Source: JBAXLO01 sp037134755 (lineage in GTDB: Bacteria > Bacteroidota > Bacteroidia > Bacteroidales > JACABE01). From it: 28,849 bases of DNA. Both the position numbers and the translations under genes were made by a program. Below the pieces are notes generated by a model, which was given only the letters and a program-made list of their open reading frames with translations, did not search any database and had not been told where the DNA came from. Position 1 is the stretch's first letter, and each line of letters begins with the position of its first letter. This document shows, one piece after another, positions 1 to 8,657 of this stretch. The stretch is from the NCBI GenBank assembly GCA_037134755.1, contig JBAXLO010000034.1:1-28849 (forward strand), in the 5' to 3' direction.

Positions 1-164
1 ACACCGTTTGGTGCCTTCGCAAATTTAAAGAGAACCCAACGACACCGTTTGGTGCCTTCGCAAATTTAAAGAGAACCCAACGACACCGTTTGGTGCTTTC
101 GCAAATTGAAAGAGGATAAAACGACACTTTTTGATATCTTCACTAATACAAAGTTGAGTAATAG
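1..164. repeat. 41-bp intergenic tandem repeat, right end of array
   Basis: Three units of exactly 41 bp start at positions 1, 42 and 83, each beginning ACACCGTTTGGTGC. The first two are identical. The third carries several substitutions in its second half, and a fourth (124-164) is recognisable only by its start and spacing. Each unit contains a small dyad (CACC-gttt-GGTG). The array runs off the left edge, so its full length is unknown. Copies abut without spacers, so it is not a CRISPR array, and 41 is not a multiple of three, so it is not a coding repeat. Function unknown. Confidence 0.9.
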
Positions 165-296
165 ACATTAATATATTATACTTTTATAAATACTAATTAA
201 TTAAAAAAAATTAAATTATTTTTTTAAACAAATAAGAACTAAATTTATATAAATACGTATATATTTAATTTGGATGTTAACTTAAAATTGTATGAA

Positions 297-2255
297 ATGA
301 TTTTACAAAAATTGGCATCATCAGTAAAGTTAAAAAGAATTAATAAAATATTCGTATTATTATTAATCATTTGCTTTAATCTTACAATAATATCTTGTTC
401 TAAAAGTTCTGTTAAAAGTGTTGATAATTTAAAGGTTAAACCAAATATTATTATTCATTTTTATGAAGATAAAAACAAAACGCTAACTTATAAACAAATT
501 TCTTCAGAACAGTTTGCAAACAAATATAGAAAATCAGAAAAGGATGTTTTATTTTTTGGTATTTCTGATGCAGCTTATTGGATAAAGATTAGAATAGAAA
601 ATATAACAAAAGACAATGAGTGGTGTCTCCATTTAGGATATATTCAGAATTCTTTTATAGATGTTTATGATTCTACTTTAAAAGACACAGTGCCTATTTA
701 TAAAACAGGATTTATCAGACCAATCTCCAACAGACCAATAAAACCTACTCCCTATGCATTTCCATTAAAACATGATAGTCTTTTCACTTCTGTTTATTAT
801 GTAAAAGTTGTTTCTAACGGCAATATTATCATCCCTATAGATGTAATTAAAGAAAATGATGTTTGGACAAAAGAATCAAAAAATAATTTATGGTATGGAA
901 TTTATTTTGGTATTATCATTGGTTTATTTCTTTATAATTTATTTCTTTTTATAGGTTTACATGACAGGTCATATTTCTATTATATATGTGGACTTGCTTC
1001 TTCTCTTACTTTTTTTGCTACAATGAGTGGTTATATGCTTGAATATATACTACCCCAAAACCCAGTTTTTAATGAGATTTTAATTGAATTAGCTCTATCC
1101 TTAATTTTAATGTTTGGAGGATTGTTTGCAGTAAGTATATTAAGAATAAAAGAGTTTTCTAAGTTCTTATACATTTCATTTATTATTCTTATTGGATTAG
1201 ATGCTTGCAGTATTCCTATAATGTTTATTATTAATCTTAGATTAATACAAGAAATTCAATATGTTTTATTACCAATTCAGGTTTTTATTACTTTAATATC
1301 CGGAATTAAATCATGGCAAAATAAAAACATTTCAGCTGGTTATTATATTATAGCTTGGATAGGATATATGGTTGGTGGACTAATAAATATAGCTATGTAT
1401 AATGGAATACTACCTTTTACTGAATTTACTAATCATGCACCGGAAGTTGGTTCGGGTATCGAAGCGATTTTATTAAGTCTTGTATTAAGTAAAAGATATC
1501 AGATTTATAAAAAAGAAAAAGAAGATGCAATTAATAAAGCACTAGATATTCAGAAAGAAGCTAATGAAACTTTAGAACAAAAAGTAACAGAACGCACAGA
1601 ACAATTAAAAATAGAGAAAAAGAAATCAGATGAATTGCTATTAAATATTTTACCTGAAGGAGTGGCCGAAGAATTAAAACGTACAGGACATTGTCAACCT
1701 AAAACTTTTAGTTTGGTAACTGTTATGTTTACTGATTTTAAAGACTTCAGTAAAATAAGCGAAAGAGTAAGTGCTGAGTTATTAGTGAGTGAAATTAACT
1801 ATTGTTTCAGTGCCTTTGATAATATTTTACAGAGGTATAAAGTAGAAAAAATAAAAACTGTTGGCGATGCATATATGTGTGCTGCCGGATTGCCTATATT
1901 GAGTTATAGTCACGCTATTGATGTTGTAAATGCAGGAGTTGAGATGAGAGATTTTATACTAAAACGTAAAAATGAAAAACAAGGCAAAGGAGAAATAGCT
2001 TTTGATATGCGTATAGGCATTCATACTGGACCTGTTGTTGCCGGCATTGTAGGTACTGAAAAATTCTCATATGATATTTGGGGCGACACCGTAAATCTTG
2101 CTTCCAGAATGGAACAAAGCTGCGAACCGGGCAATATTAATATAAGTGGGAGTACTTATGAGCTGGTTAAAGATAATTTTAATTGTGTGTATCGTGGCAA
2201 AGTAGAAGCAAAAAACAAAGGTAAAGTCGATATGTATTTTGTGGAAAGTAACTAA
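297..2255 (+). CDS. 7TMR-DISM receptor-type class III adenylate cyclase (lipoprotein)
   Basis: Predicted membrane sensor that makes cAMP from ATP. Residues are numbered from an in-frame TTG at 270. I prefer the ATG at 297, because the basic and hydrophobic signal segment ending in a lipobox-like IISC begins just after it. In order: signal/lipobox; an exported beta-rich domain (about 60-200) of the 7TMR-DISM extracellular type; about seven hydrophobic helices (about 205-415); a charged coiled coil; and a catalytic domain from about 465. Metal-binding Asp489 (FTDF) and Asp533 (VGDAYM) are present, as are transition-state Asn609 and Arg613. The base-specifying pair is Lys529 and Asp602 (YDIWGD), the adenylate rather than guanylate cyclase combination. 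A second cyclase follows 64 bp downstream. The extracellular ligand is unknown; 7TMR-DISM sensors are generally thought to bind small molecules or carbohydrates. Confidence 0.9.
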   Translation: MILQKLASSVKLKRINKIFVLLLIICFNLTIISCSKSSVKSVDNLKVKPNIIIHFYEDKNKTLTYKQISSEQFANKYRKSEKDVLFFGISDAAYWIKIRIENITKDNEWCLHLGYIQNSFIDVYDSTLKDTVPIYKTGFIRPISNRPIKPTPYAFPLKHDSLFTSVYYVKVVSNGNIIIPIDVIKENDVWTKESKNNLWYGIYFGIIIGLFLYNLFLFIGLHDRSYFYYICGLASSLTFFATMSGYMLEYILPQNPVFNEILIELALSLILMFGGLFAVSILRIKEFSKFLYISFIILIGLDACSIPIMFIINLRLIQEIQYVLLPIQVFITLISGIKSWQNKNISAGYYIIAWIGYMVGGLINIAMYNGILPFTEFTNHAPEVGSGIEAILLSLVLSKRYQIYKKEKEDAINKALDIQKEANETLEQKVTERTEQLKIEKKKSDELLLNILPEGVAEELKRTGHCQPKTFSLVTVMFTDFKDFSKISERVSAELLVSEINYCFSAFDNILQRYKVEKIKTVGDAYMCAAGLPILSYSHAIDVVNAGVEMRDFILKRKNEKQGKGEIAFDMRIGIHTGPVVAGIVGTEKFSYDIWGDTVNLASRMEQSCEPGNINISGSTYELVKDNFNCVYRGKVEAKNKGKVDMYFVESN

Positions 2256-2319
2256 AAACATATTAGCAAGTAATGGAATAGCTTTTTATTCAACAATAAT
2301 GATTTAATTATTAGTAGTT

Positions 2320-4416
2320 ATGAAAATATATCTTCTTCTTCTTTTGCTACTTTTAAATCTTACAATAAGAGCTCAACATCAATCTCAAACCGATTCTGTT
2401 GTTTATTATTTAAAACAGATAAAGGGTTTGCAAAAAAATGATACAACACTTATTGAAAAAGTTGCTGCTACTATTTATAATATCTCACCAGATTCATTGT
2501 TGCCAGATAAAATTGATATTGAATTACAAAGGTTGAGTCCAATAATTCATAAACAAAACTACCTTGCATTAAAAACTGTAATATTTGAAGTTTTATCACT
2601 TAGTAAAACTAATATTAAAACTTTAGATTATGGTAAAAATCTCATTTCTGAACTTTTAAATTATTCTAACCGATTTGAAAAAAACTTATTGCTTACAACA
2701 CTTGCTCAATTAAGATTTCCATTTAGAAACACAAGTAAAATTAACGAAGGACTTAACTATTATTATAAACTTTCCAATTATTTTGAACAAGCAAATGATT
2801 CTGATGCAACCAGTATTTGTTATTATGTTTTAGGTGGTATTAACAGAGCTCTTGGCTTAACTGACAAAACTATATACTGTCAACTGAAATCAATAAATTA
2901 TTTAAATCCTAAAGTAATTATACAAGGAAATGATTTTTTAATACCTAAATATGATAGTCAGGGATTGATTGGATTAATAAATAGAAAAGCAGTATTAGGA
3001 TGTATGTTAATAGATTATGACAACCCAAAAAATGCATTTCAATATATTTATGAGGCAAAAGCCATTTATGAATCAATTAGAGATTCTGTTGAAGTTTCAG
3101 ACGGCCCTTTTATTTATCTTCAGATTATAAGAGCAAAAATGATGACAAAAGGTGATAGTATTAATTATTATTTTGATTTGATGAACAAAGCTTTAAAAGG
3201 TAAAAACAAGCCTGATTATACTTCAAATTATTATCAGGCATACGGATATTATTGTTATTTACAAAACCAACTGGATTCAGCTGAGTATTATATTCAGAAA
3301 AGTGCTAAAATTAAAGATTCAAACAAATTAATGATCAATTCATATGTAGGTTTTATACTTCCAGGCTACTATCTAGCATTGATAAAGATTAAGCAACATA
3401 AATATGAGGATGCTATTAAACTATTAAATGATGAAAGTAAAGAGCTTTTAAAAGTTAACTTGCGAAAAATAACTCTAAAAGAATGGGAATTGTTGGCTAA
3501 TACTTATAAAATGAATGGGGAATACGAAAACTCCACTAATACATTAAAGCAATATGTAGCGCTTCAGAAACAAATCATTAATGATGAAAACAATAGTAGG
3601 TCTATTTCATTCGAAACTGAACAGCAAATAAATTTATTAAATATTGAAAAACAAAAGCAACAACAGGAAATAATTCGTCAGAAATTTATACGTAGATGGA
3701 TAACAGTTGTACTCGGACTTGTGTTAATATTCTCATTAATTATTTTATTCCAGCGAAATAGAATTTCAAAAGAAAGAAAACTAAGTGAGAAATTGTTATT
3801 GAATATCCTACCATACGAAATTGCTAAAGAATTAAAAAATAAAGGCAAGAGTGATGCCAAAATGTTTGATGATGTAACTGTAATGTTCACCGATTTCAAA
3901 GGCTTTACTCAAATCTCAGAAAGACTTTCTCCAGCTGAATTGGTTAATGAAATTGACATTTGCTTTAAGGCTTTCGATAATATTATAATGAAACATAATA
4001 TAGAAAAAATAAAAACAATTGGTGACAGTTATATGTGTGCTGGAGGGTTGCCTGTAATTAACAAAACCAATGCTACTGATGTGGTAAGTGCTGCTTTAGA
4101 AATTCAACAATTTATGTTGGAACATTTACAAAAAAGAAATAGTGAAGGTAAAGAAACATTTGAAACCAGAATTGGTGTACATACAGGTCCTGTTGTCGCT
4201 GGAATAGTTGGAATCAGAAAGTTTGCTTACGATATTTGGGGGGATACTGTAAATATTGCTTCACGTATGGAAAGTAGTGGAGAAATAGGGAAAGTAAATA
4301 TCAGCGGAAGTACTTATGAATTAGTTAAAGATAAATACAATTGTACATACCGTGGCAAGATTCAAGCTAAAAATAAAGGTGAGATTGATATGTACTTTGT
4401 AACATTTAAGGATTAA
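2320..4416 (+). CDS. TPR-like sensor, single-TM class III adenylate cyclase
   Basis: Second predicted adenylate cyclase, homologous to its neighbour over the catalytic domain but with a different sensor. An N-terminal signal peptide (Leu-rich, ending near RAQ) is followed by about 430 residues of helical, TPR-like repeats expected in the periplasm. A coiled coil and one membrane helix follow (about 460-480), then the cytosolic cyclase domain. Catalytic residues are complete: metal Asp525 and Asp569, Asn645 and Arg649. Lys565 and Asp638 again specify adenine. The LLLNILP linker before the catalytic domain is shared with the upstream protein, suggesting duplication of the output domain with a swapped input domain. 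Probably co-transcribed with its neighbours on both sides (gaps 64 and 51 bp). Confidence 0.88.
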   Translation: MKIYLLLLLLLLNLTIRAQHQSQTDSVVYYLKQIKGLQKNDTTLIEKVAATIYNISPDSLLPDKIDIELQRLSPIIHKQNYLALKTVIFEVLSLSKTNIKTLDYGKNLISELLNYSNRFEKNLLLTTLAQLRFPFRNTSKINEGLNYYYKLSNYFEQANDSDATSICYYVLGGINRALGLTDKTIYCQLKSINYLNPKVIIQGNDFLIPKYDSQGLIGLINRKAVLGCMLIDYDNPKNAFQYIYEAKAIYESIRDSVEVSDGPFIYLQIIRAKMMTKGDSINYYFDLMNKALKGKNKPDYTSNYYQAYGYYCYLQNQLDSAEYYIQKSAKIKDSNKLMINSYVGFILPGYYLALIKIKQHKYEDAIKLLNDESKELLKVNLRKITLKEWELLANTYKMNGEYENSTNTLKQYVALQKQIINDENNSRSISFETEQQINLLNIEKQKQQQEIIRQKFIRRWITVVLGLVLIFSLIILFQRNRISKERKLSEKLLLNILPYEIAKELKNKGKSDAKMFDDVTVMFTDFKGFTQISERLSPAELVNEIDICFKAFDNIIMKHNIEKIKTIGDSYMCAGGLPVINKTNATDVVSAALEIQQFMLEHLQKRNSEGKETFETRIGVHTGPVVAGIVGIRKFAYDIWGDTVNIASRMESSGEIGKVNISGSTYELVKDKYNCTYRGKIQAKNKGEIDMYFVTFKD

Positions 4417-4467
4417 GTTAACTCTTATAATATAATTTTAATAATAATCTATAATAAAATATATCAA

Positions 4468-5058
4468 ATGAAAATAATAGAAGTCGAAAATTACGTTTTA
4501 AAACGTTTTAAAAATGAATATAAACCATACTATACTTACCATAATCTAAATCACACTTTAGATGTAGTAAAGTCATCAGAAAACATTGCAAGACTTGAAG
4601 GTATTTCTGAAAGATATATTGAGATTATTAAAACAGCAGCTTTTCTTCACGATATTGGAATATTGATTCAATTTAAAGAACATGAAAAACATTCGGTAAT
4701 TGCTGCAAAAGAAATATTACCTCAATTGGGTTATAAGTCAGAGGATATAGATGTAATTATTGGACTTATACATTCTACTCAAATGCCTCAAATTGCTAAC
4801 AATATATTACAGGAGATTATTTGCGATGCTGATTTAGATTATTTAGGAAGAGAAGATTATTTTGATATATCTTTACAATTAAGAAAAGAATGGTCAAGTT
4901 TATTTAAACAAGATTATTCGGATATTCAATGGTATATGAGCCAAAAAGCTTTTCTTACTAATCATGTATATCATACTCAATCTTCAAGAAAGTTAAGGAA
5001 TGAAACAAAGTTGCAGAACATAATAAAAGTTCAATCATTAATTAATAATCTGATTTAA
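4468..5058 (+). CDS. HD-domain metal-dependent phosphohydrolase
   Basis: A 196-residue single-domain HD-superfamily protein. Visible ligands are His25 and His29 in YHNLNHTLDV, the His61-Asp62 pair in FLHDIG, His72/His75, His102 and Asp120/Asp122, which is a complete HD metal site. The YHNxxHxxDV motif resembles the start of the catalytic domain of class I cyclic-nucleotide phosphodiesterases, but the later HDxxH signature of those enzymes is missing (HDIGI instead). Length and motifs also fit the COG4339 type of predicted phosphohydrolase. It lies 51 bp after two adenylate cyclases, so cAMP or another nucleotide is a reasonable but untested substrate. No signal peptide; cytosolic. Confidence 0.8.
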   Translation: MKIIEVENYVLKRFKNEYKPYYTYHNLNHTLDVVKSSENIARLEGISERYIEIIKTAAFLHDIGILIQFKEHEKHSVIAAKEILPQLGYKSEDIDVIIGLIHSTQMPQIANNILQEIICDADLDYLGREDYFDISLQLRKEWSSLFKQDYSDIQWYMSQKAFLTNHVYHTQSSRKLRNETKLQNIIKVQSLINNLI

Positions 5059-5129
5059 TATTCTAGTTAAAGTAATAAATTTGTAAAAATATATTTTTCC
5101 CATTATGTAAATTTCTTTAATATATTTTG

Positions 5130-5137
5130 TATCTTTG
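5130..5137 (+). promoter_or_regulatory. Putative -7 box of the usp promoter
   Basis: TATCTTTG matches the Bacteroidota -7 consensus TAnnTTTG and lies 40 bp before the usp start. No clear TTTG -33 element is found 19-21 bp upstream. It suggests that usp can be transcribed separately from the cyclase/HD genes. Confidence 0.5.
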
Positions 5138-5177
5138 TAAATAGTTTAATCCTAGTAACAATTTAATATTATCAATT

Positions 5178-6017
5178 ATGAAAAACGTAATTTTAATACC
5201 CACTGATTTCTCAAATGTATGTACTGACGCAATTCATTATGGTTCGCAATTGGCAGCCAAATTTAATGCCTCTGTAACTATTGTACATATTGTAAATAAA
5301 GAATCTATATCAAAACTTCCGATTAAAGAGTACCCTGAAGATCAGATTCAAAAGAAACTTGATGAGATATCTTCAGAAATTAAAACTAAATTTAGTATTG
5401 AAGTAGAAACAATATCAAGAAAAGGTAGTATTTTCGAAACTATTAACGAAATAGCTATTGAAATTGGTGCTAAATTAATATTATTAGGTACACACGGAAA
5501 GGTTGGTGTTCAGCAACAATTGACTGGAAGTTTTGCATATAAAGTAGTAATTAGTTCAAATGTTCCTGTTATTGTTTTACCCGAAGGTACTGTTTTCAAA
5601 GATGGAATTCAGAAAATTGTTTTCCCTTTAAGTTCAACTGCTCAGGTAAGACAGAAAGTAAATTGGGCTGTGCAAATTGCAAAAGTATTTGATGCGAAAA
5701 TTTATCTTTTTAATTTCCCTGAAAAAACAAAAGATGATAAGCTGACAATGAATGTTGTATTGAATCAAGTAACTGATGAATTTGATAAACATTCAATTCA
5801 ATATGAAATTCATGATGCTGAAAAAGGAGAGAATTTCGGTAACCAAGTGTTACTCTTTTCAAAAGTAATTCAATCTGATTTAATAATGATTATGTCTCAT
5901 TCAGATAAATTAAATTTCGTATTTAGTCCTTATGAAGAACAAATTATGTTCAATAAAAGTAACATTCCAACCATGTTAATTAACCCTAGAGAACTAAAGG
6001 TATATCATTGGTATTAA
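5178..6017 (+). CDS. Two-domain universal stress protein (UspA family)
   Basis: A 279-residue cytosolic protein with two tandem Usp domains (about 1-140 and 148-273). The first has the complete nucleotide-binding signature Gx2Gx9GS, Gly104 to Ser118 (GTHGKVGVQQQLTGS), so it should bind ATP. The second lacks this signature and is probably structural. Usp proteins act in stress survival; some mycobacterial members bind cAMP, which makes the position after two adenylate cyclases noteworthy, although a Usp-cAMP link here is only inference. A TAnnTTTG box upstream suggests its own promoter. Confidence 0.9.
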   Translation: MKNVILIPTDFSNVCTDAIHYGSQLAAKFNASVTIVHIVNKESISKLPIKEYPEDQIQKKLDEISSEIKTKFSIEVETISRKGSIFETINEIAIEIGAKLILLGTHGKVGVQQQLTGSFAYKVVISSNVPVIVLPEGTVFKDGIQKIVFPLSSTAQVRQKVNWAVQIAKVFDAKIYLFNFPEKTKDDKLTMNVVLNQVTDEFDKHSIQYEIHDAEKGENFGNQVLLFSKVIQSDLIMIMSHSDKLNFVFSPYEEQIMFNKSNIPTMLINPRELKVYHWY

Positions 6018-6026
6018 AAACTTAAA

Positions 6027-6070
6027 GGGAAATATTGTTTTAATTAAATAAGAAAACAATTCCTATTTCC
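6027..6070 (+). terminator. Possible usp terminator hairpin
   Basis: GGGAAATATTGTTTT pairs with the reverse complement of AAAACAATTCCTATTTCC, with a four-base bulge. It starts 10 bp after the usp stop codon. The following sequence is T-rich but has no clean T-run, so confidence is low. Confidence 0.35.
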
Positions 6071-6209
6071 TTCTTAAAATTCATGATATACATAATTAAG
6101 ATTTTTTAAGATAATTTTAATAAAAAATCATTGAATTTTATGAAGTATTTCATCTTTTACTTTTTTACTTCTAAATTCAATTTATTTTATCAAAACAATG
6201 ATAAATAGC

Positions 6210-6304
6210 AAAAAAGCATCGTTTTTTTTTATCAAGTAGAAATTTATTAATGTCATGATGACATTAATAAATGTAGCGCAAAAAAGAATTACTGATGCTT
6301 TTTT
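6210..6304. repeat. Nested inverted repeat, about 95 bp (MITE-like or structured RNA)
   Basis: The core, 6242-6272, is a perfect 15-bp inverted repeat around one central base (arm ATTTATTAATGTCAT). It is enclosed by a perfect 11-bp inverted repeat, AAAAAAGCATC at 6210-6220 and its complement at 6294-6304. Between the two stems both sides carry a homopolymer tract in matching positions, so the whole element reads as one imperfect palindrome. It could be a small non-autonomous element, a bidirectional terminator for the two converging units, or a structured RNA. The sequence does not decide between these. Confidence 0.6.
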
Positions 6305-6596
6305 CTTTAAAAACCATGCATTATATCATTTAATATAAACACATTACAAAATTACAAACAAAAATAATTTTCTATTTTAAAATCATTAAATAATAAATAA
6401 ATATCTAAAACCCCAACAATTTCAAAAGACTTGGCAAAATTTTAAGATGCTGATGCAATAGTGCATTACTAACATGTAGGAAATGGAATGAGAGAAAATA
6501 AGAATTTGCCAAATCCCAATATTATATATATTTTAGATACAACTCCTAATGAATGTGAATTTTGTAAAATAAAAGGAATCCATAAAGGAACAAAAA

Positions 6597-7361
6597 TTAA
6601 CGAATTTCCGGAAGGTATTTCCACAAACGCTTAGGCATAAGTTGCATGCGAAGTTTAAGGTTTTTGCGTTCCTTTATATTAACTGAATCATAATATGTTT
6701 GCCACAAATGTTGATAGGTTTCTTCGTGTTCTTCTAGTATTGATGCATTTAATTTTCCATTTGATTTATCAACTTCAAGATTTTCAAATTTAACTTCTTG
6801 TATATCTTTTAAATCATAATAAATTCCATATTTTCTTTTAGTATCATAAATTACCCATTGTTTATCAGGTAGTCTTCTTTTAAAATGTTTGCCTATCAAT
6901 GGAATTACATCATAAGCAGGGTCAATTGGCGAGAAATAAATATCTTCGCTCGTGTTTTGAAACCTCACAAACATCAACATCTTTTGAGCTTCACGCATTA
7001 CTTTACGTTGAATTTGCTTCATTTTAAGAACGTCATTATCTCTGATATTTTCTGAGACATCATAATTACTTATAAAAACCAATTGAAGATACTTAAAAAG
7101 AAGAAGTTCTATTTCATCAATTTCTGAAACAAAAACATGATACAGCATATTAAAAGCCTTCTTTGAAGTCTTATTTACAACGCTCTTCATCACTCTTTCG
7201 GCTTTAATAAAATCTGTAGTAATTTCGATAGTTTCGGATAATAATGAAGGTTGAAAACTATTAAGATTAGCAAAGCTATCTGGAAGTATTTTTGTTTGGT
7301 AAGAATAAAAAACTGCTGTTAGAAAGCCTTCAAACGATTTATCGTAAAGATAAGTTATCAT
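6597..7361 (-). CDS. DUF4130 / TIGR03915-type putative DNA metabolism protein
   Basis: A 254-residue protein recognised by its opening (YLYDKSFEGFLTAVF), the central REAQKMLMFVRF segment and the ending PKRLWKYLPE, all characteristic of the family that accompanies the TIGR03916 radical SAM protein. In some genomes this family carries a C-terminal uracil-DNA-glycosylase domain; here the protein ends without it. It follows the radical SAM gene with 3 bp between them, so the two are almost certainly one transcript. The biochemical role is unknown; involvement in DNA repair or modification is inferred in the literature from domain fusions and pairing. No signal peptide, no membrane segment and no cysteines. 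Confidence 0.88.
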   Translation of the reverse strand: MITYLYDKSFEGFLTAVFYSYQTKILPDSFANLNSFQPSLLSETIEITTDFIKAERVMKSVVNKTSKKAFNMLYHVFVSEIDEIELLLFKYLQLVFISNYDVSENIRDNDVLKMKQIQRKVMREAQKMLMFVRFQNTSEDIYFSPIDPAYDVIPLIGKHFKRRLPDKQWVIYDTKRKYGIYYDLKDIQEVKFENLEVDKSNGKLNASILEEHEETYQHLWQTYYDSVNIKERKNLKLRMQLMPKRLWKYLPEIR

Positions 7362-7364
7362 AAG

Positions 7365-8615
7365 CTAAAACAAAGATAATTGAGTAGTATTAAACTGTGG
7401 AGTTACCGGATTTTTGTCAAGTAAAAGATTTCTCAGATTAAGAGGCAAAATATCTTTAGGAGCAGGTAATTGATTGCAAGTTATAAAATATTTAGCTCGT
7501 TTTAAAACCACTCCAAACTTCTTAAGGTTATCACTTGTCAGTTTTCCAAATCTCCGTGCCCTTACTATCATAATTGCCGACTTCACTCCTATCCCGGGTA
7601 CCCTTAGAATAGTTTCGTAATCAGCTTTATTAATATCCACCGGAAACATCCAGGTATTCCTAAGTGCATAACTCAACTTCGGATCAATCTCAAGATCCAA
7701 ATCACTATTATCATTATCTACAATTTCATCAACATTAAAATGATAAAAACGCATCAACCAATCAGCTTGATATAAACGATGTTCTCGAACCAAAGGCGGC
7801 TGAATTATTGCCGGCAAACGACTATCCATAACCGACACAGGAATATAACCTGAATAATAAACCCTTTTCAACTTTTGATTATTATACAATCCCGAAGCTA
7901 ACTTAAGTATCTGCATATCATTATCAGGAGTCGCACCAATAATAAGCTGCGTACTTTGACCAGCCGGTGCAAAGGAAGGAGCTTTACGATATTTCTTACG
8001 TTCTTCTTTACATATCGTGATGTTTTCCTTGATCAAATCCATAGGTTTAAATACACTTATAAAATCTTTTTCGGGAGCAAGTAACTTTAAATTCTTCTCG
8101 GTAGGTATCTCTATATTTACACTTAAACGATCAGCATATCTACCAGCCTTCTTTACTAATTCTGCATCAGCCCCAGGAATGCTTTTTAGATGAATATAAC
8201 CATTGAAACGATAAGTCTCTCTTAAATCTTTTGCAATCTCAGCAAGCCTTTCCATCGTATAATCAGGATTTTTAATAACCCCTGAACTTAAAAACAAACC
8301 TTCGATATAATTTCTTCGATAAAAATTAATAGTAAGTTCGGCAACTTCTTTTACAGTAAATGTAGCACGCTTAATATCATTACTTTTACGATTGATACAA
8401 TAAGCACAATCGTAAATACAATTATTAGTTAATAATAGCTTAAGCAACGAAATACATCTGCCATCTTCTGTAAAGCTATGGCATATACCACATCCCACTG
8501 TATTTCCAATGTTTTTTCCATTATTACTTCTATCGCTTCCGCTTGAAGCACAGGACACATCATATTTAGCTGCACCTGCTAAAATATTTAGTTTTTCGAA
8601 GATCTTATCATTCAT
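7365..8615 (-). CDS. Putative DNA modification/repair radical SAM protein (TIGR03916-type)
   Basis: A 416-residue radical SAM enzyme. The cluster motif CX3CX2C is Cys66-Cys70-Cys73 (CIYDCAYC). Four further cysteines precede it: Cys22 (KYDVSCASSGS), Cys42 and Cys45 (GCGICHSF) and Cys54 (GRC). They could bind an auxiliary Fe-S cluster or zinc. The C-terminal third has a helix-hairpin-helix DNA-binding segment (about 328-380) built around ILRVPGIGVKSAIMIV, which supports DNA as substrate. The reaction is not known. It forms an operon with the DUF4130 gene and is transcribed divergently from an XRE-S24 repressor and Pol IV, sharing their control region. Confidence 0.88.
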   Translation of the reverse strand: MNDKIFEKLNILAGAAKYDVSCASSGSDRSNNGKNIGNTVGCGICHSFTEDGRCISLLKLLLTNNCIYDCAYCINRKSNDIKRATFTVKEVAELTINFYRRNYIEGLFLSSGVIKNPDYTMERLAEIAKDLRETYRFNGYIHLKSIPGADAELVKKAGRYADRLSVNIEIPTEKNLKLLAPEKDFISVFKPMDLIKENITICKEERKKYRKAPSFAPAGQSTQLIIGATPDNDMQILKLASGLYNNQKLKRVYYSGYIPVSVMDSRLPAIIQPPLVREHRLYQADWLMRFYHFNVDEIVDNDNSDLDLEIDPKLSYALRNTWMFPVDINKADYETILRVPGIGVKSAIMIVRARRFGKLTSDNLKKFGVVLKRAKYFITCNQLPAPKDILPLNLRNLLLDKNPVTPQFNTTQLSLF

Positions 8616-8657
8616 TTTAAAAAAAGTTTAATCAGTTTATAGACTTAATGAATTTAT

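Larger units (their letters stand above)
6018..6596. other. Gene-poor intergenic region, about 580 bp
   Basis: Very AT-rich and without a convincing gene. It holds an imperfect hairpin after usp (6027-6070), the nested inverted repeat at 6210-6304, and a 48-codon ORF (6488-6634, +) with a CEFC pair that runs into the 3' end of the minus-strand DUF4130 gene. It separates the plus-strand usp gene from the minus-strand DUF4130/radical SAM pair, so both units end here. Confidence 0.6.

Noticed and set aside
270..296. TTG start for the first cyclase
   Set aside because: An ATG nine codons later gives a more normal lipoprotein signal peptide. TTG is possible but less likely here, unlike in dinB, where no alternative exists.
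297..4416. Annotation of the two cyclases as guanylate cyclases
   Set aside because: The domain family is named guanylate cyclase, but both proteins have Lys (IKT) and Asp (YDIWG) at the base-specifying positions, which indicates ATP.
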